From Clostridiales bacterium (GTDB taxonomy: Bacteria > Bacillota > Clostridia > Peptostreptococcales > Anaerovoracaceae): DNA of 44,829 nucleotides. The position numbers and the translations under genes were made by a program. Each line of letters starts with the position of its first letter. Position 1 is the first letter of the stretch. Below, piece by piece: positions 34,225-44,700 of the stretch. Where the stretch lies: positions 1 to 44,829 of the forward strand of contig JAAYIA010000033.1 of NCBI GenBank assembly GCA_012735145.1. The letters are read 5' to 3'. The notes beneath the pieces are model-generated. The model had not been told where the DNA came from. It worked only from the letters and a program-made list of their open reading frames with translations, and searched no databases.

Positions 34225-35445
34225 TTATCTAATTATAGGTGTGACTCTATGATCTGAATTTGCACTTATATCCCTTCCGGTAGTCAAGTTGTATATATCA
34301 GCTGCGTGTACATCTAGATTGACCAATAGATTGCCTACAACGCCAACTTCTTCAAATTCTTTATTGATATTTGTAATAACAGGAAGTTTATTTTTTTTGT
34401 TCTTTTTAACCTCTGAAAGCATATCTCTTCCCTTATCGCTAAGACCCAGAATTCTTATATATGCAGGTATACACCTCTCATATTTCTTTCTGTCGATGTC
34501 CAAAATCAACTGCATGCACAGCCTGGATATTCTGGTATAAGTGTATCTTTTTGACTTAACCGCCCGGACAAACCCATCCCATGTTGTAGCATCAGCAATT
34601 ACAGCTTTCATCCTGTTTCCTATTCCCTCACCACCGGATGGACATCGATCGATTTTATCAGCTGAAGCCGTCAGTACGCAGAATTTAAGCAAGTCAAGCC
34701 ATTTGTCGGGATATGTACTAATACTGTTGTTCAATACAGAAACGGTATTAGCAGGAACATAGGATTCTATATCCTTTCCGTCTTTAACTATCTTCCTAAT
34801 ACCCGTAGCACTTTGAAACAATCTAATTTCATCAACGGAGTCGTGGTAGCCTGCTCCTATTCTGGTTATTGCAATAGGCTCAATTTCATCGCAAGCCATT
34901 ATATATTCGAGTGCAAGAATATCATTCGAGCCTTCGAGAATAGAAACATCCATGCTGATATCTTCCGGCGTATATTCAGCGTTATTATAAGCACATACCT
35001 TTGCGTATGCGGCAGCCCTCGCCTTTGGATAAGAAAGGCCTTCCTTTGAGAAAAGTTTAATTTCTCTCTCAATATCTGAGGCATTTTTTCTGAGATTATT
35101 TGCAATCCTTCTGAGCTTATTTATATTTCCGGTTTCGCTTCCGAATGCAAGGTGAGTTACATTTCCAAGAGACTCAAGCAAGAAAACTCCGGCAGCACCA
35201 TATTGTTTTGCGTTACCAAGGCAATAGTAGACAGGTATCTCCATTACTATATCTACACCGTTTTCAATCGCTAGCCTTGCCCTTTCCCATTTATCAAGAA
35301 TTGCAGGCTCTCCACGCTGTACATAGTCACCACTCATAGCTACTACGACAACATCACTGCCTGCAATCTTTTTTGCCTCCTTAATATGGTAAACATGACC
35401 ATTATGCAGAGGGTTATATTCTGCAATAATTCCTACTGCCTTCAT
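34225..35445 (-). CDS. tmcAL: tRNA(Met) cytidine acetate ligase (YlbM type)
   Basis: Forms N4-acetylcytidine at the wobble position of elongator tRNA-Met using acetate and ATP. The nucleotidyltransferase signature is GIIAEYNPLHNGHVYH with H14-N-G-H17; further family segments are VVVAMSGDYVQRGEPAI and AFGSETGN. Length 406 is normal. It follows the coiled-coil protein and coaD, the ylb cluster order. Its tail runs to within 7 bases of the oppositely oriented tRNA-Pro. Confidence 0.94.
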   Translation of the reverse strand: MKAVGIIAEYNPLHNGHVYHIKEAKKIAGSDVVVVAMSGDYVQRGEPAILDKWERARLAIENGVDIVMEIPVYYCLGNAKQYGAAGVFLLESLGNVTHLAFGSETGNINKLRRIANNLRKNASDIEREIKLFSKEGLSYPKARAAAYAKVCAYNNAEYTPEDISMDVSILEGSNDILALEYIMACDEIEPIAITRIGAGYHDSVDEIRLFQSATGIRKIVKDGKDIESYVPANTVSVLNNSISTYPDKWLDLLKFCVLTASADKIDRCPSGGEGIGNRMKAVIADATTWDGFVRAVKSKRYTYTRISRLCMQLILDIDRKKYERCIPAYIRILGLSDKGRDMLSEVKKNKKNKLPVITNINKEFEEVGVVGNLLVNLDVHAADIYNLTTGRDISANSDHRVTPIIR

Positions 35446-35460
35446 TTTTGTTTTTCTTCT

Positions 35461-36018
35461 CTATTCTTCTTCGGTTCTTGTATCAGTAATCTGAACTCGT
35501 TCTGCAAGATTTTTCATCTCTTGACGGTTATGGTTCACCTTAACATTAATATTTCCAAGCATATCTGAGAAATAATCATTCATAGGTTGAACATATGATG
35601 AGCCAACGCTAGATATATCGTTCTGCATATCAAAAAGAAGCTTATCTATATACTCATATGTCCTTAGTTTGATGTAGTTGGCATGATTTTCTGCTTCGCT
35701 AAGAATCGCATCAGCTCTTTTTTGTGCTTCCTTTTTGATTATATTTGTATCTACAAGATATTCCGCTTGATTTTTTGCGGAAACTATAACTTTATTGTAT
35801 TCGCTCTTGGCATCATTTATAATCCGATCTTTTTCGCGACTTACCCAATTTGCCTGCTGTATATCTCTCGGAAGATTGAGCCTTATATCCTCAATAATCT
35901 TATGTGCTATCTCCCCATCAATAAGAACATTTTGTGACATGAAAGATTTCTTTGAAGATGTGATAAGTTCTTCCAACTCATCTAAAAGTGTCATTACCCT
36001 TATGCTGTCGTCACTCAT
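35461..36018 (-). CDS. Coiled-coil protein of unknown function between coaD and tmcAL
   Basis: A 185-residue hydrophilic, mostly helical protein. After SDDSIRVMTLLDELEELITSS come a likely coiled coil at about residues 70-130 rich in K, E, A, D (DAKSEYNKVIVSAKNQAEYL, KKEAQKRADAILSEAENHANY) and a charged tail ending TRTEEE. No transmembrane segment. The pattern recalls DivIVA-like or ATPase subunit-H/B-like helical proteins, but I do not recognise a family. The ATG at 36018 is chosen because GGAGG lies 9 bases ahead; it overlaps the coaD stop by 8 bases, and the frame upstream of it runs inside coaD. Genes of this shape are seen at this place in other clostridia (memory, not checked). Confidence 0.75.
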   Translation of the reverse strand: MSDDSIRVMTLLDELEELITSSKKSFMSQNVLIDGEIAHKIIEDIRLNLPRDIQQANWVSREKDRIINDAKSEYNKVIVSAKNQAEYLVDTNIIKKEAQKRADAILSEAENHANYIKLRTYEYIDKLLFDMQNDISSVGSSYVQPMNDYFSDMLGNINVKVNHNRQEMKNLAERVQITDTRTEEE

Positions 36019-36514
36019 TATATTTTCCTCCCGATTGTAGTTTTTCGTGTATTTTTTGTTTTGCATAATCCGGAATAAATCCGTCAATGCGGCCACCAAG
36101 TGAAGCAACCTCTTTAATCATGCTGGAGCTAATGTATGAATATTGCGGATCCGTCATCAGAAAAACCGTTTCCGTGTCGTTAATATACAAGCTGGCATTC
36201 ATCTGTGCCATCTGTATCTCATTCTCAAAGTCCATCGTTGCTCTAAGACCTCTGACTACGACAGAAAAGTCATTTTCATTGACGTAATTTGCAAGAAGAC
36301 CGCTAAAGCTGTCCACTTCTACATTGGGCATGTATTCCGTTACCTTTCTTGCAATTTCGACTCTCTCATCAACGGTAAAAAAACATTTTTTGTTAGGATT
36401 TACAACAACAGCAACAGTCAAAGAGTCGTACATCTTAGACGCTCTCTCAATGATATTTATATGACCGTTGGTTATTGGGTCGAATGAACCCGCATACAAA
36501 GCTTTTGTTTTCAT
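36011..36514 (-). CDS. coaD: Phosphopantetheine adenylyltransferase
   Basis: Fourth step of coenzyme A synthesis: transfers AMP from ATP to 4'-phosphopantetheine. The nucleotidyltransferase motif T-N-G-H is at residues 15-18 in YAGSFDPITNGHINII; the C-terminal YSYISSSMIKE is conserved. I start at the ATG at 36514 (GAGGAA 10 bases ahead), giving 167 residues, close to the usual 160; the frame extends 13 codons further upstream without homology. Two bases-to-tens spacing from rsmD, standard rsmD-coaD pair. Confidence 0.96.
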   Translation of the reverse strand: MKTKALYAGSFDPITNGHINIIERASKMYDSLTVAVVVNPNKKCFFTVDERVEIARKVTEYMPNVEVDSFSGLLANYVNENDFSVVVRGLRATMDFENEIQMAQMNASLYINDTETVFLMTDPQYSYISSSMIKEVASLGGRIDGFIPDYAKQKIHEKLQSGGKYNE

Positions 36515-36554
36515 TTTAATATGTTCCTCACCACTAAAGTCTATCAAAACCATC

Positions 36555-37109
36555 TTATATTATCAATATATCTTCTTTTATGAAAACATCTACTCCGATA
36601 GTTCCATACTTTTTTTCTTTAACTTTCTTAAGGCCATTATATTCATCTTTCATTTTGTCTTTAAAGAGGTGCTCTACTACCAAAATGCCACCTTCCTTAA
36701 GTAAGTTTTTCTCATGTACAAGAGTAAACACTTTATCGTAATATTCCAAATTCTCATAAGGTGGATCTATAATGATGATGTCAAGTTTATCATCTATTCT
36801 ATTGATAGCATTCAAATAATCGTAATTCATCAAAACAGATTTATCTTCTGCTTTGCAATGATCGACATTCGCTTTTAAAACTCTGAAATTCTGCCTGTTT
36901 CCTTCGTTAAAATAACACTTTAATGCACCCCTTGAAAGAGCTTCTAATCCCATTACGCCACTTCCAGCAAACATATCAAAAACAACCGCGCTAGGAATCC
37001 AGTCGTCTATCATACTGAATACGGCTTCTCTTACCTTCTCCGTTGTAGGCCTGATTCCGATAGGAATCTCGATGTTTCTGTATTTAAATTCTCCCGATAT
37101 TATCTTCAT
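36555..37109 (-). CDS. rsmD: 16S rRNA (guanine966-N2)-methyltransferase
   Basis: Methylates G966 of 16S rRNA. SAM-binding loop FAGSGVMGLEALSRGA at residue 47 and the amino-methyltransferase motif DPPY at 115-118. N-terminal GEFKYRNIEIP and RPTTEKVREAVFS are family landmarks. Length 184 is normal. Followed by coaD as in most Firmicutes; 105 bases downstream of recG. Confidence 0.96.
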   Translation of the reverse strand: MKIISGEFKYRNIEIPIGIRPTTEKVREAVFSMIDDWIPSAVVFDMFAGSGVMGLEALSRGALKCYFNEGNRQNFRVLKANVDHCKAEDKSVLMNYDYLNAINRIDDKLDIIIIDPPYENLEYYDKVFTLVHEKNLLKEGGILVVEHLFKDKMKDEYNGLKKVKEKKYGTIGVDVFIKEDILII

Positions 37110-37214
37110 TTTCTTTCCTGTCTATTATTTTATTTTTGACATTATAAAACTTTCTTCTTGTGAATATAATTTATATAATTCTAACATATGCGATTTATGT
37201 AACAAATCAATTAC

Positions 37215-39254
37215 TCATATTATATCCGAATTATCCACCTCATACATAGTATTCATATATCTTTTAACTATTTCCATATCCAGATTATAATTCCCTGTCA
37301 TAATATTAAACGCATCATTTACAGCCATCTCCAATATATCAGTATATTTACAAAGAAACAGTATCCTCGACTGATAGTTTCCTGATTGCATCGTTCCGGT
37401 CAAATCGCCGGGTCCTCTAAGCCTATAATCTTCCTCACTTATCTCAAATCCGTCGGATATGTTTACCATCGCATTTGTTCTCATACGTGCATTTTCCGAC
37501 TTACTGTAATTTACGAGATAACAATACGACTGCATACTGCTTCTCCCAACTCTCCCTCGTAGTTGGTGTAGCTGAGCAAGTCCAAATCTTTCTGAGTTTT
37601 CTATAACAATAATAGTTGCATCGCTGACATCTATTCCAACTTCTACAACAACTGTTGCTACCAGAATATCTATTTTTCCGTCCGCAAAATCGTTCATTAT
37701 TCTATCTTTATCCTCTTTGCTCATCTTTCCGTGAAGGTATGCAACCTTGTATTTATAAAATTTTCTCTCAAGCTCTGAATAAAGTTCTTCAACTGACGAC
37801 AGACCTTCATTATCATCTTCAATACTCGGTGCGACAACATATGCTCTATGACCTTTTTCCAGTTCTTTTCTTACTGTCGTATATGCCCGTTCTCTACTTT
37901 CCTGATTAACAGCTTTAGTAATAATTTCTCTTCTTCCTACCGGCTTTGTCCTAATTATACTGAAATCCATATCTCCAAATACTGTTGCTGCCAAAGTTCT
38001 CGGAATTGGAGTTGCGGACATTACACAAATGTTTACCCCTCTTCCCTTTTCTACAAGCTTTTTTCTTTGGTTGACTCCAAATCTGTGCTGCTCGTCCGTT
38101 ATTGCCAAAGCGAGATTATGAAATGCTACATCGTCGGTAAGTACTGCATGTGTCCCTATTACGAGATCAATGTTTCCACATTTTATTCTCTCTAGGGCTT
38201 TTCTTCTATCACTTGCTTTCATTCTGCTCGTCAGAAGACATGAATGAATACCAACCTTTAATAGGTCGTTATTCAAACGCTCAAAATGCTGCTTTGCTAG
38301 AATTTCTGTCGGTACCATCATTACAGCTTGGTGACCGGCTTTAACGCATCTGAATATCGCAGCCTCCGCAACTACTGTCTTCCCGCAGCCAACATCTCCT
38401 TGTATTAATCTGTTCATCGGCCTGGCGATAGAAAGATCTCTTTCAATTTCTTGAATACATTTCTTCTGACCTTCGGTCAATTCAAAAGGCAGTGCATCTA
38501 TAAATGGTTTTATCGAAATCTCCTTAACTGAAGAAATGGAAGATGTGTCCTCCAGCCTTTTTCTATTCAGCCTTATTGCTAATTGATATATCAGAAGCTG
38601 TTCGTATATTATTCTAAACTTCGCTGTTTTATAATACTGTTCATTCCTAGGAAAATGTATATTTCTATATGCGTATTCCCTACTACAAAGTCTGTTTTTT
38701 TCTACGATAGAAGTATCTATCCATTCATATCCGATATCAGATTCTTCTAAAGCCACGCCTACCCATTTAATAATATCTTTTGTTGTTATCCCAGATGTGC
38801 ATCTATATACAGGAATGAAGCCTCTCATATCTCTTGAACTTCCCCTCTCAGTTATCTCTGGGTTTGTCCATACTTTGAGACCATTCCTTAGCTTCATTTT
38901 CCCGAACATAACATATTCTTTACCCACTGAAAGGCTACGCTTTAAATAGGGCATATTAAAAAAAACCGCATTGAAATTGCTGCTTTGATCTCTAAAAAAG
39001 CACTCGATAACACTCCTATTTCCGGCAAGGGGCCTTATGTTGCACTTAATGAGCTTCCCGCAAATCAGAACATCTTTATCTTCCGGAACAGTTTCTACAT
39101 CCCTAAGTGTACGCCTGTCTCTATATCTTACGGGAAAATGATCTAAGATATCTTGAACTGTTTTGATGCCAATACGCTCAAGCTTTTCCTGTTTCTTTTG
39201 TCCAATGCCTTTTATTTTTGATACATTATCAGTAAGTAATAAATTCCTATGCAT
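37215..39254 (-). CDS. recG: ATP-dependent DNA helicase RecG
   Basis: Branch-migrating helicase that remodels stalled forks and Holliday junctions. The wedge/OB domain occupies about residues 55-150. The helicase core has Walker A GDVGCGKT at 286-293 (Cys in place of the common Ser), DEQH at 387-390, SATPIPRT, and the C-terminal QLRGRVGRS and the TRG-like region LRGPGDLTGTMQSG. Length 679 is normal. The ATG overlaps the Asp23-family gene stop by 8 bases; AGAAGGA stands only one base before it, so the start is slightly uncertain. Confidence 0.97.
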   Translation of the reverse strand: MHRNLLLTDNVSKIKGIGQKKQEKLERIGIKTVQDILDHFPVRYRDRRTLRDVETVPEDKDVLICGKLIKCNIRPLAGNRSVIECFFRDQSSNFNAVFFNMPYLKRSLSVGKEYVMFGKMKLRNGLKVWTNPEITERGSSRDMRGFIPVYRCTSGITTKDIIKWVGVALEESDIGYEWIDTSIVEKNRLCSREYAYRNIHFPRNEQYYKTAKFRIIYEQLLIYQLAIRLNRKRLEDTSSISSVKEISIKPFIDALPFELTEGQKKCIQEIERDLSIARPMNRLIQGDVGCGKTVVAEAAIFRCVKAGHQAVMMVPTEILAKQHFERLNNDLLKVGIHSCLLTSRMKASDRRKALERIKCGNIDLVIGTHAVLTDDVAFHNLALAITDEQHRFGVNQRKKLVEKGRGVNICVMSATPIPRTLAATVFGDMDFSIIRTKPVGRREIITKAVNQESRERAYTTVRKELEKGHRAYVVAPSIEDDNEGLSSVEELYSELERKFYKYKVAYLHGKMSKEDKDRIMNDFADGKIDILVATVVVEVGIDVSDATIIVIENSERFGLAQLHQLRGRVGRSSMQSYCYLVNYSKSENARMRTNAMVNISDGFEISEEDYRLRGPGDLTGTMQSGNYQSRILFLCKYTDILEMAVNDAFNIMTGNYNLDMEIVKRYMNTMYEVDNSDII

Positions 39255-39654
39255 TCCTTCTCACAATCTCGATATTCCTCTTATTAATATAATCCGTCAT
39301 TACTCCTTTTACATATATGGAAATTTTCTTCGGTTTTTCTAACTTAAACATTTCAAAATCTTCCTCGATTTTATCCATTATTTGTTCAGCAATATCCAAT
39401 ATTGTTTTTTCAGATTTAAGAATAACGATTATATATATTCTTATTTTAATCACACGATTTTTCTCATATACTTCAACTGCATCATAGTAATCATTGTCAA
39501 TAAAGGGTGTTGGATTTTCCTTAATCGGTATCCCTTTTTTATTACAAAGGATTAGAAGATCACCCATGTCAAGAAGTTGTTTTATTATCATCTTATTAAG
39601 GGCTATCCTGTTAATTGCTATCGCTCCGAATTCATTCCTGATTGCCACAGCCAT
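39247..39654 (-). CDS. Asp23/Gls24-family protein (YloU-like)
   Basis: Small cytoplasmic protein of the alkaline-shock/envelope-stress family. Residues 9-33 (EFGAIAINRIALNKMIIKQL, then LDMGD) are the N-terminal family segment, and a central beta-helix part (RVIKIRIYIIVILKSEKTILDIAEQIMDKIEEDF) matches the family's conserved helix, ending with VKGVMTDY. The ATG at 39654 follows GAGAGG with 7 bases; a GTG at 39660 is also in frame. It lies between rpmB and recG like B. subtilis yloU, but the fatty-acid-kinase-like gene yloV that usually separates it from recG is missing. Confidence 0.82.
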   Translation of the reverse strand: MAVAIRNEFGAIAINRIALNKMIIKQLLDMGDLLILCNKKGIPIKENPTPFIDNDYYDAVEVYEKNRVIKIRIYIIVILKSEKTILDIAEQIMDKIEEDFEMFKLEKPKKISIYVKGVMTDYINKRNIEIVRRNA

Positions 39655-39722
39655 CTTCACACCTCTCTTATCCCTAAAATATTTATCTTTATTATCTGAT
39701 TATATATTTTTAGCATAAAATA

Positions 39723-39754
39723 AAAAAGTCTTAAGCTTAAGCTTAAGACTTTTT
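39723..39754 (-). terminator. Intrinsic terminator of rpmB
   Basis: Arms 39723-39736 and 39741-39754 are exact complements (AAAAAGTCTTAAGC and partner) around TTAA; read on the minus strand the stem ends in a run of U. It lies 16 bases after the rpmB stop and separates it from the Asp23-family gene. Confidence 0.88.
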
Positions 39755-39769
39755 CAGGTTTATACGCAA

Positions 39770-39961
39770 TTAAACGGCACGGTTTACCTTGCCCGACTTG
39801 AGGCATCTTGTGCATACGGATGCTTTCCTTACTCTACCGCCATCATTGATTCTTACAGTCTGAATGTTAGCATTCCACTTTCTTCTTGTATGAATATTGG
39901 AGTGAGAAACTGCGTTTCCTGAAGCCTGCCCCTTACCACATACTTCACATTTTCTGGACAT
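39770..39961 (-). CDS. rpmB: 50S ribosomal protein L28, zinc-binding form
   Basis: 63-residue L28 beginning MSRKCEVCGKGQASGNAVSHS. Two CxxC pairs (C5/C8 and C50/C53) make it the zinc-containing version. I start at the ATG at 39961, with GGAGGTG about 7 bases ahead; three upstream in-frame codons have no support. The upstream minus-strand region carries TTGCAT and TATTAT 18 bases apart (about 40036-40010), a plausible promoter. It is followed by a strong terminator. Confidence 0.97.
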   Translation of the reverse strand: MSRKCEVCGKGQASGNAVSHSNIHTRRKWNANIQTVRINDGGRVRKASVCTRCLKSGKVNRAV

Positions 39962-40163
39962 TTGCCGCACCTCCTTTTTGGTTTATTTATTATCGTGTCC
40001 ATCACACGCTCAATTATAATAGCATATTGATTCAGGCATATGCAAGAACTTTTTCTTTATTTCTACACATTTGCATAGTATAATAATTTGGAATTTTCAA
40101 AACATTATATACATGTTAAATATCATGTTTTATTTTAAATAAATTTATTTAAGGATAGATACA

Positions 40164-41645
40164 ATGAAACCAAGAAAAACAGTGCCACGCAGAAAAAAAA
40201 TTATACTAATCACTGTCATGTTCTTAATTTTTGCTACATTAATTTTAGCCATTTATATAAAAAGCAGTTCCAGACTTCTCAACAAAGCAGAATATAAAGC
40301 GCTATATAAGTCAATTCAAGAAACAGAAGACACCGGTGGTTTTTCTAATCAAAAGTCTCTTAGAGAATTTATTTTGAACTGGGCTGATGAAAAAGATCTC
40401 AATTATGTTGTAGATGAACATAACAATATCATTTTCAGTTTAGATGCTATCTCCCGTAAGAAAAAGGTATCTCCAACTATTTTGTGTGTCAATTATAATT
40501 ATGAAACTGCAGAAGAAAACGCGAAAGTATTAGCTACCGCTGCAATGACTGCTGCTACCGATTTAAACTCTGGCAAAAGAATTGTTATCTTTTTTGAAAA
40601 TGAAAAAAATGAAGCAAAAGGATATAACGGAATAAATCCAAAATATTTTACCGATAAGTCAAAGGTAATTTATTTAGACTATGATAAATCTTCATATATT
40701 TCTACGAATTCCTATGCACAAGAACTCTCGTCAATTCAGATTCCGGCCGAACGTGAAGATATCAAATGCGATACGGCAATCAGAATAAAGATTTCCGGCA
40801 TTACTCCAAAAGCAATCGATACAAATATAACTAAATTACCCAGCCCTATAAATGCTTTCCAGCAAATTCTGACAAAGCTTAAGGAGAAATCTACAATGTG
40901 TCAAATTGCTGACTTCAAGATAGAAGACCATGGACTAATGAACCCTGTTGCTCTGGATGCCACAATCTTAGTGAACTCATATTCGGTTGATTCTCTTACA
41001 AAATACATTGAAAAAAGGATCAAAGCATGGACGAGATCCTATTCGGATGAAAACAAAGACCTTGCATTTACATATGAAGTAATAGAAAATGTGGATAGTG
41101 TTGCAAACTCTGCATATACTCAGGAAACTTTTGATAAACTTACCAGTGTCCTTTATACAGTTGATGAAGGCAACTACAAATTTGAAGAAGGAGACTCTCT
41201 CCCTCCAAACAAAGAAGTTGGTGACAATTATGGGATAAATGCTATGATTGGTCTTCGTGAAGAAAATGATATTATATATCTCGACCTAATATCACAGGCA
41301 TATGATCTTAAACACATGGAAATGATAACCAAAGATAATATTGCTGCCAGTGAATTATTTGGATGCACATACAATAGTTCAAAAAAAACTCCTCCTTTTA
41401 TAAATACTAATAGCTCTCTTAACAGAACTATTAATATGACCTACTTAAAGGTAAATGATACCTATGGAGAAAATATCATTCTTGCATCAGATACAGACGA
41501 TTATTTTACTCCTTGTGCTTATCTTCAGGAAATTAATAACAAAATGGATATCGTCCATCTAAAAATGAATTCTTCAACAGCAATAGTATTAAGCAATACT
41601 ATACTCGGATACATAGAGAAAAAAGGTAATTTCCTCTCAATATAA
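40164..41645 (+). CDS. Membrane-anchored PepD/M20 peptidase-like protein lacking metal ligands
   Basis: 493-residue protein with a basic N terminus and one transmembrane segment at about 12-32; the rest is probably outside the membrane. The body resembles aminoacyl-histidine dipeptidase (PepD, M20 family): SLREFILNWADEKDLNYVVDEHNNIIF matches its N-terminal helix and strand, and QETFDKLTSVLYTVDEG with DNYGINAMIGLREENDIIYL matches its C-terminal catalytic-domain layout. Where PepD has G-H-x-D it reads VNYNYETAEEN, and where it has D-E-E it reads FFENEKNEAKG, so the zinc site seems lost. AAGGAT precedes the ATG. It is 60 bases upstream of a class A PBP on the same strand. Function is unknown; the peptidase likeness is by eye and should be treated as tentative. 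Confidence 0.6.
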   Translation: MKPRKTVPRRKKIILITVMFLIFATLILAIYIKSSSRLLNKAEYKALYKSIQETEDTGGFSNQKSLREFILNWADEKDLNYVVDEHNNIIFSLDAISRKKKVSPTILCVNYNYETAEENAKVLATAAMTAATDLNSGKRIVIFFENEKNEAKGYNGINPKYFTDKSKVIYLDYDKSSYISTNSYAQELSSIQIPAEREDIKCDTAIRIKISGITPKAIDTNITKLPSPINAFQQILTKLKEKSTMCQIADFKIEDHGLMNPVALDATILVNSYSVDSLTKYIEKRIKAWTRSYSDENKDLAFTYEVIENVDSVANSAYTQETFDKLTSVLYTVDEGNYKFEEGDSLPPNKEVGDNYGINAMIGLREENDIIYLDLISQAYDLKHMEMITKDNIAASELFGCTYNSSKKTPPFINTNSSLNRTINMTYLKVNDTYGENIILASDTDDYFTPCAYLQEINNKMDIVHLKMNSSTAIVLSNTILGYIEKKGNFLSI

Positions 41646-41705
41646 TAGAGGACTTATGTTATAATCATCAGATGAAAATTTTCATTAAATTTAGGAGGCA
41701 AAACG

Positions 41706-44700
41706 ATGAGATCAAACAGAGATAAAAGAACAGACAGCGAAAAAGATATCGATGACTTCCTGTCTAAGTTTGAATCCCCTGTTGATGATTTGTCAGCGGA
41801 CGTCCGCTCATATTTAGACGACGACTTGACTTCAACCAAAAGAGTTGCAGAAATAACCTTTTATGGAAAGGATTATCCGGACACTCGCATTGAAACACCG
41901 TCAACCGGTAGTTCTTCATCCAGTCCAGAAGAGAAAGGTTCTGTTTTGTTGAGCAGTTCCAATAAAGAGAATCCTACATACCCTTCAGAAAAACAAGAAA
42001 AGGTTTCAGCTGAAAAGAAAATTTCAAAAGAAAAACTATTTTCTCATTCAAATAAAACAAACCAGAGCTCTTCTGAATCAGAAGACTATGGTATTTCAGA
42101 TAAGCTTTCTTCAAAGCTGAGCAGAGCAAAAACGAATGCTTCCGATTCAAATGTAATGAAGAAAGTAAAAAATATCGATAAGAAAAAATTGAAATCAAAG
42201 CTCTTCCTCAAGGATAATCCGCACTACGATCCTTTAAAAGGTGAAACCTTTATGCTTGCGGGCAAGAAAATAAAAAACAAACCTCAAATTGTCAGTACAA
42301 AAAAAATCGTTCGTGATGTAATTGGACTTGGTTTAGTCCTTTTTATGTGCGGTATGCTTTATGCACTCGCCTGTATCACTGTAGCTCCAAAGTTCAATTC
42401 TGAGGATATATATTCATATATCGATACATCCTCTATGGTATACGATGATGACGGCAAACAAGTTGACAGTGTTTTTTATACCCAAAACCGTAAGATTGTA
42501 GAATACAAAGACATGCCGGAAAATCTCGTCAATTCATTTATTGCTCTTGAAGATAAAACCTTCTGGAAGCATCATGGTTTTAACTGGACAAGAATGATAG
42601 GAGCCGTTCTTTCCTCATTAACAGGTAATGGACGAATCAGCGGAACCAGTACAATCACACAGCAGCTTGCACGAAATGTTTATTTGTCGGATATTAAAAG
42701 TCAGAGAAGCATAAGAAGAAAGATACTTGAAATGTACTACGCAAGTCGAATTGAGGCAAGAATGGAGAAAGAAGAAATTGTTGAGGCATATCTCAACACT
42801 ATATATCTTGGCTTCGGTTGCTACGGTGTTAATGCTGCTTCAAAAACATATTTCTCCTGCGATGTTAAGGATCTCAGTCTTATTCAATGTGCGTCACTTG
42901 CTGCCCTTCCTCAAGCACCAGAGAGCTATTCATTACTCAAATATGCAGATAGCACAACTCAAGTCGGTGATGATACAAAAATTGTTCAAAGAGAGCCGGA
43001 CACTATAATTACAAATGACACGGCTAAAGACCGTCGTAATTTAACTCTTGATCTTATGCTTAATCAAAAACTGATTAGTAAGGAGCAACATGATAAGTAT
43101 TATGATAAACCCCTTACCTCATTCCTTAAGCCTACAATTACAACCGGATATGGAAACAATTCATATTTCCATGAGTACCTTGTTGAAACTGTTATCAATG
43201 ATTTAATAAAAGAATACGATATGTCATACGAAGATGCTGAACGTATGGTTCATACAAAAGGTCTCAAGATTTACTCTACAATGGATAGTACAGCCCAGAA
43301 TGCTGTTGCCGATGCTTTTAAGGATAACGATAACTTCCCTTCCGTTTCCGGTATCTATAATCAAGACAGTGAAGGTAATATTCTTAACAGTGACGGTAAA
43401 CTTGCACTTTACAATTACGATAAAGACTTTAGTGAAAATGGCGATTTTACTGTTACGGCAAATGATGTAGCCTTTAACAAAGACGGCTCTGTAACCATCA
43501 AAAAGGGCAAAATGTTAAATATCTACGAAACCGAAGTTGATGGCGATACTGACTATAGCCTTGAATTTAAGACCTATTATCGAATCATTGACAATCAGCT
43601 TTACTCCATCCAAGGTGGATATATCAATATTCCAACAACATATAAGTCTCTGGATAAAAAAAGCAATCTTGTTATTTCTTCAGAATATTTTGATGACTAC
43701 CAAGGAGATATGCGTAAAGACGGCAATAAGCTTATTATCACCAAGGCTGCCTATTCTCTTGCCAACAAAACGATACAGCCCCAGGCTGCAATGGCAATTG
43801 TCGGTGTAGGCACAGGTGAAATCAAGGCTTTAGTCGGTGGACGAGCCTTCCGAGGACAGAAATTGCTCAACAGAGCTCTTAATCCGCGGCAGCCTGGCTC
43901 TTCAATTAAACCCCTCGCAGTATATGGTGCCGCCCTTCAAAAGAGCTACGAACTGGCAGCAAAAGGACAAAAATGGAAGTTTACCGATTTTGGAATTGAT
44001 AAGCAAGGGATTAAAGGCTGGGGAGATTATGTTACAACTTACTCCTCAATTGAGGACGAAAGAACACGCATGCAAGGCGAATATTGGCCCAACAACGTAA
44101 CCCGATCATTCTCAGGAAAGAACACTTTTGTAACTGCAATTCAACAGTCAATAAATACATGTGCTGTTAAACTGCAATTGCAAGTCGGAACAGATTTTTC
44201 AGTACAACAGCTCAAAAAATTCGGCATAACAACCGTAGTAGATGATGCGAATGAATCGATTAACGATCTTAACCCTGCTGCACTTGCTCTTGGAGCTATG
44301 ACAGAAGGAGTCACACCCTTGGAAATGGCATCGGCCTACGCTTCATTTCCTGCAGGCGGGCAGCTCAACTCCCCTATCTGCTATACCAAGGTTGTTGATA
44401 GAGACGGTACTGTTTTGCTCAAGGGCAAATCAAAAACTTCCGAATCCTTAAATGAAGGTGTTGCATTTATTATGACAGATGTTCTTAAGTCCGTAGTCAG
44501 GGCCAACGGATATCTGTATGTTGATAACGTGCAAGTTGGTGGTAAGACAGGAACAACCAATGACCAATATGATATTTGGTTCTCAGGCTTTACTCCAAAA
44601 TATGCAGCTGCTCTTTGGATAGGAACAGATAATAACGTTGCACTTTCTTCAACGTCATTTGCATGTGCTGCACTTTGGGGAAGAATAATGAACGCAATCC

